DNA of 64,000 nucleotides from Bacillota bacterium (GTDB taxonomy: Bacteria > Bacillota > Clostridia > Peptostreptococcales > Anaerovoracaceae). The DNA lies in the NCBI GenBank assembly GCA_017433375.1, contig JAFRHG010000019.1, positions 56,637 through 120,636 on the forward strand. The letters are read 5' to 3'. Positions 13,901 through 25,900 of the stretch are shown here, piece after piece (position 1 is the first letter of the stretch; every line of letters begins with the position of its first letter). The notes under the pieces were generated by a model, which saw only the letters and a list, made by a program, of their open reading frames with translations, ran no database searches and had not been told where the DNA came from. The translations under genes were made by a program, and so were the position numbers.

Positions 13901-16900
13901 AGGACGTGAATCCCTGCTACATCCGCGTCATCGTCTGGGACAAAGGCAACGGCGTGCTGGGCACGAAGGCCTGGTGGTATGACGGCGTGCAGAAACTGGC
14001 TGATAACGACGGTAAGGAGATCAACGTACAGACGGGAGAGGTTCCCCGGTTTGTCAACGTGAAGAAGACCTCCATCTGGGTCGAGAAGGAATGGGACGGC
14101 GAGGCCGTGACCGATTCCCACGTCCATCTGGAGATGACCACGAAGGCCAGCAGCGGACAGCCGTCCACGGACGACGAAGACTGGACCAAGGTGGACGAAT
14201 CCGATTACATCTTCGAGATGTCCGCCTTCGCATCCACCAGCAAAGCCTGGAAGGAATACGAGGGTCTGGACACCTACGACAAGAGCGGAAAGAAGATCTA
14301 CTACCGCGTCGTGGAAACCGATCCGGTGGATAAGGGAGAGGCCCAGTACGGCTTCACCGTTACCTACATTAATAATGCCGATGACAGCACCATCAGCGGA
14401 ACGGATAAGCGGAGAGACGGACACGACAAGACCCATGCCCTGAAGGTGACCAACAAGTACACCGCGGCGGGCAAGGATAAGGTCAACGCGGTCAAGCAGC
14501 TTCTGGGACGCGACTGGAACGATAACGACAGATACGACTTCATCCTCCACCCGGTGAAGCGGGCGACGAAGTACAAGAATGACGGAAGCATCGATACCTA
14601 CGGCAGCCAGGGAACGACCGGCGTCAAGATCCCGGTTCCCGACGGAACGCCGCAGAGTGTAACCGACGGAAGTACAGAGTATACCGGAGGAACACCGGCT
14701 AAGAAGAGCACGCAGCAGGTCGCGGACAACGAGCACCTGGCCACCTTTGCCGGAATCTCCTTCAGCCAGTCCGATCTGGTGATGAACCCCGGCACCAACC
14801 ATCTGCAGGGAGACTTCTTCTATGAGATGTGGGAGAAGGTGCCTGCTGACGCCGTGGCCGAGATCAACGGACAGGAGGTCACCTGGGCCAACGCGACGGA
14901 TGACCAGAAGGCAGCATACAGCTTCACCAAGGACGGCGTGACCTACGACGGAAAGAAGAAGGATAAGGTCCACATCCGCGTGACGGATAACCTGACCGGA
15001 AAGCTGTCCATCGAGGTCGCCTACAATGAGTCGACGGAGGGCACGACAGCAACAGGACAGGGCTTCACGCCGGTCTACACCAATATCTACAACAGTAAGG
15101 GAAAGGTGCAGATCCCGGTAACCAAGCATCTGAACAGGAGAGCCTGGAGGAACGGTGATTCCTTCACCTTCAAGCTCCAGCCCCTGGCCGGCGCCCCCAT
15201 GCCGGAGGGTGAGTCGGAACTTTCCGTCACCCTGGCCTTTGCTGACGCTCAGCGCAACCAGAGCCTGGCGGAAGACGTGACGAAGCTGTTCGAAGAGATT
15301 CCTCTCGACCGGGCCGGCGAGTTCGTCTACCGCATCCAGGAGGAACACCACGGGGAGATCATCGGCGACCTGGAGTATCAGGAAGACCCGATCTACGTGA
15401 AGATCCACGTGGTGGACGACCAGAAGGGCAAGCTGGAGGCGAAGGATACGGGCGAGGGCGCCCTGATCGTCAAGGGCATGCGGTTCTTCAGGGATTCCGC
15501 CTGCACCGACGAGATCACCGGTGTCACATCGGCGATCTTCACCAACAACACGCTGGAGGATATCGAGATCACCAAGGAGTGGATCGGCGATCCTGTGGAG
15601 GATGTGACCATCACCCTGCAGAAGCAGACCGGACCGGACGGCATCCGCTACGGTGACGACGTGTACACTAAGGTTGACGGCGGCTACGAAGATGCCGGAG
15701 GAACCGTATATCCGACCATCCAGGATATTATCAATGCAAAATATGCCGGCGCAGATCCGTCGGTGACGGAAGATGACTTTGTGACAACGGAATCCTACGA
15801 CAACGTGGGCAGCATTGACGTGACCCTGGATATGCTGGACAATCACGGGAAGTATACCGATGCCACCACCTTTGTCGATCTGCGGACCCACGACGACGAC
15901 GGGAACCGGATCGTCTACCGGGTCAAGGAACCCAGCGGTGAGGGCTATACTTCCAGTGCCGATAAGGGCACTCCGGTGCCGGATCCGGTAAACAAGAAGA
16001 GCAAGGTCACCGTAAAGAACAGGAACACCTCGACCATGACCCTCAGCGGAGTCAAGGTATGGGTCGACGGGGAGAAGGAACACGACAACGCCAAGGACCT
16101 GAAGGATAAGCTTCTGGTCTACCGGACGTCGGAGAACGTGACCACGCCCCAGAACGTAGCCATCGAGGATCCCATCACCATCCAGTGGGGTACGGGGGAA
16201 GACGAAGGGAAGTACACCGTCCACGGGCTGCCCAGATTCGACGATGAGGGCGATCCCTATTCCTACTATATCCAGGAGGCGGTCAACAGCGATGACGAGC
16301 TGGGTGAGATCATCCTGAAAGAAGGCACGGCCGACGAGGAAACGGTGGAATACGGCGTGCCCAAATATGAGGACGCCCAGGGTAATGAGACGGATAAGGC
16401 GGAAGACGGCGCGACCATCACCAACACCATCAAGCAGGAGAAGATCGATCTCTTCGGACAGAAGGTGTGGGATCACGGCACGCCGCCGGATGATAATCCC
16501 GTGGCGAACCGGCCCGATCACGCCGTCATGAAGGTCCGCGCCGGCACGCCGGGAGAAGACGTGCCCGGAAAGACGCTGACCATCGACGGAACGGCGGATC
16601 CGGATCAGACAAAACCCGACCGGGAGGAAACCCCCACGGCCGACGGCAAATGGAACTTCCGCTTCGGCAAGCTGGACAAGTACGACGAGAAGGGCTTTGA
16701 GATCAAGTACACCATCACGGAGGAGCCCATCAAGTCCTATAAGCTGGAGAAGAGCGGCGGACCGGGTAAGGACGCGAATCACCGCATCGTTCTGACCAAC
16801 ACCTATTCCGTGGCCACCCTCCACGATGCCTTCAAGCTGAAGAAGACCATCACCAATGAGGATCAGTGGATGGAGGACAACCACTGCGCGCCCGACTGGC

Positions 16901-19900
16901 CGGTAGGAAAGAAGTTCATCTTCAACCTCTTCGCTACCGGCGCGGTGGATCCAGACGGGAACTCCATCGAGGTGCCCATGCCCGATGGCTATGTGCAGAC
17001 CGGACGCTACAAGAGGGCGGAGATCACCTCCAGAACCCAGAAGGACGGCATCATCGGCTTCGGAGACATCACCTTCGACGAGGAGGGTACCTACTATTAT
17101 GATGTCCGCGAAATGACCCCGGCGGAGACGGCAACTGACCGGATCGCCGGCATGACCTACGCCGATACGGTGTATGAGATCGAAGTCAAAGTAGATGAGA
17201 ATCTGGAACGGACGGTCAAGGTCATCAACTACTATGACGGAAGCGAAGTGCAGCCGAATCAGGACGGCGAATACATTCTCGATTTCAACAACGTCTACGA
17301 TCCGTCCAAGGTGGATTACCGGATGCAGGCGGAGAAATCCTATTACGACCGGTCCTCGCTGAACAAGTCCGATGGTTCCGGGGTATATCCCGCCAATCCG
17401 GCCATCCATACGGTGAGCGGGAAGTTCCGTTTCACCATGAGACCGGTGGACTGCACCAGCTACACGGAAACGGAAGATACTTCCGTGGACGGCACCAAGA
17501 CCTATTACCGCCGCAACGGCACCGGAACGGCGACAGATCCCTATACCTACACGGCGGTCACCCCGGATGCAGGCGACGATCCGTCCGCAGAGGGCTGGTT
17601 CGAGATGAGGACCACGAAGGCCAAGGACGCTCCCATGCCCACGGCATACTACACCGACCGGGACAACGCCCAGACCGGCAGACAGGATAAAGATGAATAT
17701 CGTGTATACTACACGAAGAACGTAGAGGGCGACGTGCCCTTCGACAAGACGGGAATGACCTTCACCAGCGCCATGGTGGGCAATTCCTACAGCTACGAAC
17801 TTGCGGAGATGATCCCCGACGAGGCGGTCTACATCGGCAACGGCTTCTGGTACAACGAAGAGGACCAGACGGTCTACGACGGCGTGGTCCACACCAGGAC
17901 CCTGAAGGTGGTCCAGGAGAACAACGCGGTGAACGTGCATCCTGATCCCCATTCCTACACCGCCGACAAGATGCTGAAGGCCACCGAGTACGTGACCACG
18001 TATAAGCAGGCGAAGGAGGCGGGTGAATACGTGCCTGCTCCGCCGGCTTCCGATCAGTACCCGCGGCATAAGGTCGTCGTGGATCCCACCGATCCTTCCG
18101 GCGTCACCGTCACCTCGGTGCCCCAGTTCCTGAACTACCGTGATCCTTCCACTGACGTGATCGCGGAAAAGGTCTGGGACGACGACGATGACCGTGACGG
18201 CATGCGGCCGGAGAAGACCTACTTCACCATCAGCGCCAAGGACAGCACCGGCGCCGATGTCACGGAGATCGTGGACACTATGGACAATCCGTTAACGAAG
18301 ACCATCGAAGTCTCCGGAACGGACAAGGTGGATCGGGACGGAGAATCCGTCATGGACTTCACGGCCCAGTGGAGCAACCTGAGGAAATACATCCGTGTGG
18401 ATTCCAGTTCAGTAACACAGCCGCCGAAGTACAAGGAGATTACCTACACGGTGACCGAGACCGACGCAAATGGAAATCCCGTCAATGCCAATAACCCCTT
18501 CGCCGGCCACGCCAAGGCGAACGGCAAGTATAAGCTGACGGTGACCAGAGACGGAGTGGAGACCACGGAGAAGAACGGCAAGGTCACCAAGGAATACGAA
18601 TTCACCAACAAGCACGAGCCCGAACGGATCTCTGTCAAGGGCATCAAGGTATGGGCTGACGACAGCAACATCGACGGCAAGCGGCCGGCGTCCCTTGACG
18701 TGTCCCTGGACAAGCAGGTGATTGTGGGAACGGGAACGGATAAGGAGACTCTGAACAAGAGCGTCGACAACCGGACCCTGCGGAACAACGCCACCTACGT
18801 GGATCCTGCGAACAGCAACCGGTGGACCTATACCTGGACCAACCTGTACAAATACGAGGACGGCAAGCCCCTGACCTATATCTTCCGCGAGGAGCGGGAT
18901 GATATCGAGGATATGGTCGACGATGGCTACAGACCGTCCGCGCAGGGAAAGGCAACGGCCACGGAGATCCCCGGATCCGGCGGAACCCAGTATCAGGCCG
19001 TCATCACCAACACGAAGGCCAGAGAAACGGTTACCGTTAGGGCGACCAAGTTCTGGGTGGATGACAACGACCGGGACGGCATGCGTGAGAACGCGGTATT
19101 CCGTCTGCTGGCCGACGGCGAGCGCGCCAAGGATCCGAAAGCACAGGATCCGGCCACGGATATCGCGGATCTGACCGTGGATAAGTCCAAGGCGGAGGAG
19201 AACGACAAGGCACGCACCGTCAGCTGGTCCGACCTGCCGGCCCACCGCATCGACTATACCTACGATGTGGTCACCGACACCCAGGGCAAGAATCCCCAGG
19301 CGGAAGGCTGGTATGTGCGGACCGGCGAGGGCACAGGGGAGTCCCCCTATGTCTACACACAGGCAACGGAAGACACTGTCCAGCAGGGCACGGTCTACTG
19401 CACCAGAACCAGAGAGTCGAAGGACATCGAATACACGGTGGTGGAAGTCGACGGAAACAATGAGCTGGATGGAACTGCCGGAAAGAACCGGACCCAGGCC
19501 GGCTATACGGTGAAGATCGAAGGCGATGCGGAAGAAGGCTTCGAGATCACCAATACATATGAACCTCTTGAGGCCTGGATCAAGGTCACCAAGAACTGGG
19601 ATGACAACGAGAATCTGGACGATACCCGGAAAGATACCCGCGTCATCCTCTACAAGACCGTAAAGGGAATCACCCGGTACGTGGAAGCAAGATCGAATCA
19701 GGGTGACATCAAAAAGACCCAGGGCTGGGCGGTCACCTTCGATCATCTCCCCGTATACGAGAATAAGGAGAAGATCAAGTACTCCGTCGTCGAGGATGCC
19801 GTGCCCGGCTACACCACGACGTACAGGCTGGGAGCCAGCGTTGCCTTTGTACCTAAGGCGGAGAACATTGAACTGAACGGAACCTATACCGAGGAGAATC

Positions 19901-22900
19901 CCTATCCCATCGAGCTGAAGAACGAGATCGCCCGGGCAACTACGGAGATCCCCTTCGAGAAGAGATGGGAGGACGAAAACAATACGGACGGCATGCGGCC
20001 GGAGACCATCTACGTGGATCTGTGGCGGGCAAAGCCGGATGTGGCGAATCCCGCGACGCCGACCAGTAAAAACGATGACTGGCAGACTGACTGGATCTAT
20101 GTCACCAAGAAGACGGATACGGCCGACGACCACTGGAAGGGTTCCTTCACCGAAGACGGTGAGGGCAATCCGCTCCCGGCCAACGAATGGGCCGAGACCT
20201 ATCAGGAGGTCACCGATACGGAGGGCAAGAACCCCCATGAGGAAGGCTGGTATGTGCGCACCGGTGAAGGCACGGTGGAGTCCCCCTATGTGTATGAGTC
20301 GGCGACGGACGAGACCGTTCAGCAGGGTACGACCTATTATACCCAGTCCAGAACGAGACAGGCCGTCAGATACTATGTGGTGGAAGAGAAGATCACGGAG
20401 GGCGATTACGTCCAGATCTCAGAGACCGGAAACCAGGTGGATGGATTCGTCATCACGAATACCAGAGAGAGAGACCTGGTGAATGTCGTCTACACCAAGG
20501 CATGGGACGACAAGTCGGATGTGGATAAACTGCGGCCTACGGATAAGGCCTATCAGGGATACTTCCGTCTCTATCAGGGCACGAAGGCCGATGGCAGCGA
20601 CGCCGTAGACGTGACGGCGAAGTACGCCGAGAAGATGACGGGACCGGTACAGGCCGGCGGCCAGTGGACCTACACCTGGACAGGCCTCCCGGAGAATAAG
20701 ACAAAGGATGAGTTCAGCGAAAGTCCGGATAAGACGAAGCTGTACTACTTTGTCACGGAAGTGACCATTCCCAGGGGCTACGAGGCCTACAAGACCAGCG
20801 CGGCGGAGCCGAGCGACAAGATCACCGAGACCACGAAGGTGCCGGTGGTGTTTGAAGGCGCAAGTGATACCGGAAACGCCTATATCAAGAACAGGCACGT
20901 GCCGGATCTGGTCGATGTGAAAGCGCGCAAAATCTGGCTGAATGAAGCCATGCTCAACAGCGACACCACCCGTCCGCTGATGGTGAGACTGACGCTTCAG
21001 CGGCGGCTGGCCGACAACGATCCCTGGGAGACGGTGAAGTATCAGGATGTGTCCGCGAATCTCTGCGACGTATCCCCCTTCCCCGGCGGTGACTTTGCGT
21101 CGACCGACAGGGCGGCCACATGGGTCTACACCTTCCGTAATCTGGACAGGACCAATGACCAGAACAAGGTCTGGCAGTACAGAGTGATCGAGGCGGCAGG
21201 CGACGTGCCCAAGGGCTATACGGCGGCGGTTTCCAAGGATCCTGAGGATCTGAACACCATCATCAATACCGCCCAGCAGGCGGCCGTCACCGGCACCAAG
21301 GTGTGGCGCGGCGGACCGGATCAGCACGATCCTTCCGAGGAAGTCCATCTGACGGTGCACTACAGCATCGAGGCGGCCTACGCGCCGTCTGCGGATCGGA
21401 CGGTCAAGTCCGGCACGACCTATTACCATTATGACAGCGAGCACGCCGAATACACTGCGGTGACCAATCCGGCGGCGGATGCCAGCCCCTACAGAAACGG
21501 CTGGTACGAGTTCAAGGATGAGGAAACCGGCACCATCAGCGAGCCCCACATCGACTGGGATAAAAACAACTATATGGTGATCGGGCTGCCGCAGTATGAC
21601 AAGTACAGCAGATACATCACCTACTGGGTGACCGAGGATACGCCGCCTGCCGGTTACGTGGCGAGCTACGACAACACAGGCAGCACGGCCATCACCACGG
21701 CCCCCGGCGCCAGAGCGACCAACTCTGACCAGAATGGCGAGAAGGACAAAGCCTATAACGGCGGCAAGGTCATCAACACCTACGACGGAAAGACGTCTAT
21801 CGGAGGAAAGAAGACCTGGATCGGCGGCAAGGCGGATTATCACATCAACGCCAACGAGACCGGCGCGGATCAGCTGGGTCTGGAACTCTACCGCGAAGAC
21901 AGTGAGGGAACGAAGGAAAAGATCACCCGGATCGCCCTGGAGGGCGTCACGGATCCCGTTCCGCTGGTTGTGAAGTGGTCGAAGAACAAGGGTGACGCCA
22001 GCTATCAGTTCGGCTACATCGATCCGGCCACCAGAACATTCGTGGAAGCCTCCTTCGATCTGGCGGATGAAGAGGGCAACGCCTACATCTATTGGGTGGA
22101 GGAGACGGCCGTACCTGAAGGTTACGTGCGGGGCTACGACAACAGGGACAGCACCGAGACCGGACATAAGGAGGATAAGACGAGGGCCTTCAACGGCGGC
22201 ACGATCGTCAACCTCTACGATCCTGAGCCGGCGAAGATCACCCCGGTGGTGACCAAGAAGGTAGAAGATATGCCGGAGGATGTGAACGAGCAGGTCAAGA
22301 CCTTCACCTTCATCCTGGCGGCGAACAATTCAACGAAGAAGGAGGAAACCCTCAACCACCTGCCGGGACCGGCAAGGACGAAGACTACGGTCACCGTCGG
22401 CCCGCAGGATGAGAACGGCGTGGAATTCAACTTCGGCGAACTCACCTTCTACACGGAGGGGACCTACACCTACGACCTCTACGAACTGGCGGAGGACGGC
22501 TGGACCTCCAGCGCCCCCGTATCCCAGATCGTCATCGATGTTACCGATGACAACAAGGGCAAGTACGTCGCGAGGGTCCGCGGTTCCGATGAAGCTACGC
22601 CAAACAAAGTGAAGGAGCCCATCGTCAACACCTACGATCCGGAAGAGCAGATCTTCGTACCGGACCTTGATATCACCAAGAAGATCACTGGCCGGCACAC
22701 AGGCGATCCCCACAGAGATCAGCGGGATCTGAACAAGGATGAATTCGTGTTCACCCTGACCGGCAAGAAGGCGGTACCGAATTACGAAGAAGTGACGACG
22801 CCCGGAACGAAGAATCCGAGGGCTGAGGGCTGGTACGAACGGTCCGGAGCGGGCACGCAGGAGGAACCCTATGTGTACACGCCGACCACAGACACTACCG

Positions 22901-25900
22901 TGGACGGCACCAAGACCTATTACGAAAACACCAATCCCTATGAGGATGCCGAAGGAAAGGACGCGGCTGGAACCAACGACGCGCCGAAGGACGTCTGGAA
23001 CGAAGTGAATCTGTCCGGGGTCAACTTCGACCACGTGGGCAGATACCTGTTCACCCTGGCGGAGACCAGGGGCGCGCTGCCCGGCATCACCTATGACGAA
23101 ACGACATACACCGTGGAAGCGACTGTTACCGACAGGAACGCTGACGGTGAGTTTGAGGTCGCCTGGAAGGTGAGCGCTAAGAAGCCCAAGGTCGGCGATG
23201 AAGTCGCGCTGGATACCACCAGCGTGGAATTCGACAACATATACTGCAAACGGGAACTGGATGTGAAGCCCCAGGTACAGAAGAAACTCATCGTGCCGGC
23301 GAATTCCCGCCGAACCCTTGAGGCCGGGGAATTCAGCTTCCGCATCGTCGGCGTTACGGAGGATGGAACGACCAGAAGCCTGGACGGAGCGAATCCGGAC
23401 GGCAATGCGAATGTGTACAGGGATGTCCTGTGGGGCAGCGGCGGCAGCGGCAAACTGACCTTTACCATCGACGATCTGAAGAACGAGAACGGCACCTTCG
23501 ACAGGGAGCGGTACTTCCACTTCCTGGTCAATGAGATTCCGGGAACGGACGAGAAGATCGCCTACGACGGCACCGTCTACTCAGGTAAGCTGAGACTCTA
23601 CGTGGATACCAACGGCGAACTGAAGCACCAGTGGATCTGGACCAACGAGGAAACGCGCCAGACCACGGCTGAGCCGCTGACTTTCGACAATACTTACGTG
23701 CCGGATTCCGTCAGCTCATCCCTGACGGGAACCGGAGATAATGACGGGAAGAAGACGGTGCAGAAGGAACTGGTCGACCCCAACGGAGGCAGCCCGGCCC
23801 GCACGCTGCAGAAGGATGAATTCATCTTCCTGCTGGCGGGAAGAGGGGCGGATCCTGCGGATACCCAGACCCGGAACGCCTCCCACCTGAAGGCCTATGG
23901 CCTGAATCAGGCTCCGGTTTCAGGAAAGGGCAAGGTGGAATTCCCCGCCTTCCCATTCAGGGAAACCGGGAAGTACGTCTTCGATCTCCGGGAGATCAAG
24001 GGAGCGGATCCCACCATTCAGGTCTGGGATGAGACCTCCTATGTCGCGGTGGCGACGGTGACGGAGGAAGTCAATGCCGCAACCGGCAAGACCACCGGCA
24101 AGCTGAAGGTGAGCTGGGAAATCAAGGGAGTAAATGACCAGGGACAGCCCACTGGCGAGGCCATAGATCCCGTAACCTTTACCAACAAGGTGAAACCGGA
24201 GACGGTGGATATCCCCGTGGAAAAAGTCTGGAAGGGAGACACCCGACTGGGCGTTGCCACATCCCAGATCCGTCCGGACAGCGTTGACGTGGGCATCTAC
24301 ATCGATGCCAACGGAAGCGGCACATATAACGAAGGAGAGGACGTCTGGATCAAGGACGGCAAACTCGTCCCAGCACAGACCCAGGGCGCCGGCAAGGTGG
24401 CCGATAAGACGCTGAAGGAGTCTGCTGCCTCTGCCGACGGCAGCAAGTGGACCGCCACCTTCCGTGATCTGCCGAAATATGACAGTAATAAGGAGGCTGT
24501 TGCGTACTCCATCGTTGAGCGCAACGGCGGAACCGCGACGGCAACAGGCAGCGGAACGCTGAAGAACTACACGACCGAATACACCCAGCCGGCGGATAAT
24601 GATGGCATCGCCATCGTGGCCAACATCTTCAAACCGACGCAGCTTACCGGCGAGAAGGAATGGATCGACGACGTCGCGCAGCACGATAATCCCAGAGAAG
24701 TGGATCTCCACCTCTGGTACCAGCCCATGGATGAAGATGGTGATCCGGCCGGCAGTCCGGTGGAATTCCCGAGGATCGACATCCAGTGGGGTGTGGCGGC
24801 TGACGGCAACACCTTCCAGGTGACCAATGTGCCCAAGTACGATAAGTACGGCCATGAATACACCTACTGGTTCACCGAAGATCCGGTGAGGGGATACGCG
24901 GATCCGGTCTACAGCGTGAAGACCTATCCGGCTAACCCCGGAGCGGGTGAGGAACCCATCGGTATCACCAACGGCGGAAAGATCACCAACAAGGCCAGTG
25001 ATACGGTGGACGTGCCATTCATCAAGATCTGGCAGGCCGACACCGAACTGGCGATGCAGGAATCCAAGATCCGGCCCACCGAACTGACGATCCGGCTCTA
25101 CATCGACCGGAACAACAATGAACGGTACGATCCCTTCGACGCGGAGACCATGGAGAACAAGGACGCAGAGGAAGTCTATCTCCTGGGAACCGGCGAAAAT
25201 GTACGGGAAGTCGTGAAGGGAACCGAGGGAGCGAGAGAAGTTGAAGTCAAGACCATAAACAGCACGAAGAAGTGGAAGGACGCCTTCGAGGGTCTGCCCA
25301 AGTACGATGCGGACGGCAATCCCATCACCTACAGCATCGCGGAAGTCGCCTACAAGGATAAGGACGGCAACGCGAAGACCGGCGTGCCCGGTGTTGCCGA
25401 AGTGGAAGCCGGCGAGCCCGGCCTGCCCGGATACTATGACGTGACCTATGATCGTCCGTCCTCCTCCTCACCGGTGCTCATCACCGACATCTATCGCATG
25501 GCTCCGGATACCCTGACTATCGAAGCCACCAAGGAGTGGGAAGGCGACGAAGACAAGCCTGAGGGAAGAACGAATATCGATCTTGTCCTCATGCAGACCA
25601 TCGACGGCGCCACGAAGATGGTGAGGGATACCACCGGAGATACGACCGTCCCGCAGGCGGATCGGGTGGAAAACCCGCAGACAGTTGCCACTGGCAACCT
25701 GCACGCAGAGGATATGACGGCAACCTGGAAGGTGCCGAAGTACTACGGCGCCGAGGAAATCCAGTACGCAGTTGAGGAACAGGATGTTCCGGAAGGCTAT
25801 ACGGTCACCGTGCTCTACGGCAAGAAGGATGCCGCGGATCCGGATGATCCGGACAAGGTCACCTGGACGGAGAAGGTGCCTTCCCAGTGGCCGGCGGCAG

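Noticed and set aside
9715-18069. A 2,784-codon open frame on the minus strand inside the giant adhesin (others at 4300-8889 and 18409-20238).
   Set aside because: It is the antisense of the real gene: strong codon bias leaves few TTA, CTA and TCA codons, so the opposite frame has few stops. The product has no recognisable domain, and the plus-strand frame has clear CnaB/FctA repeats.
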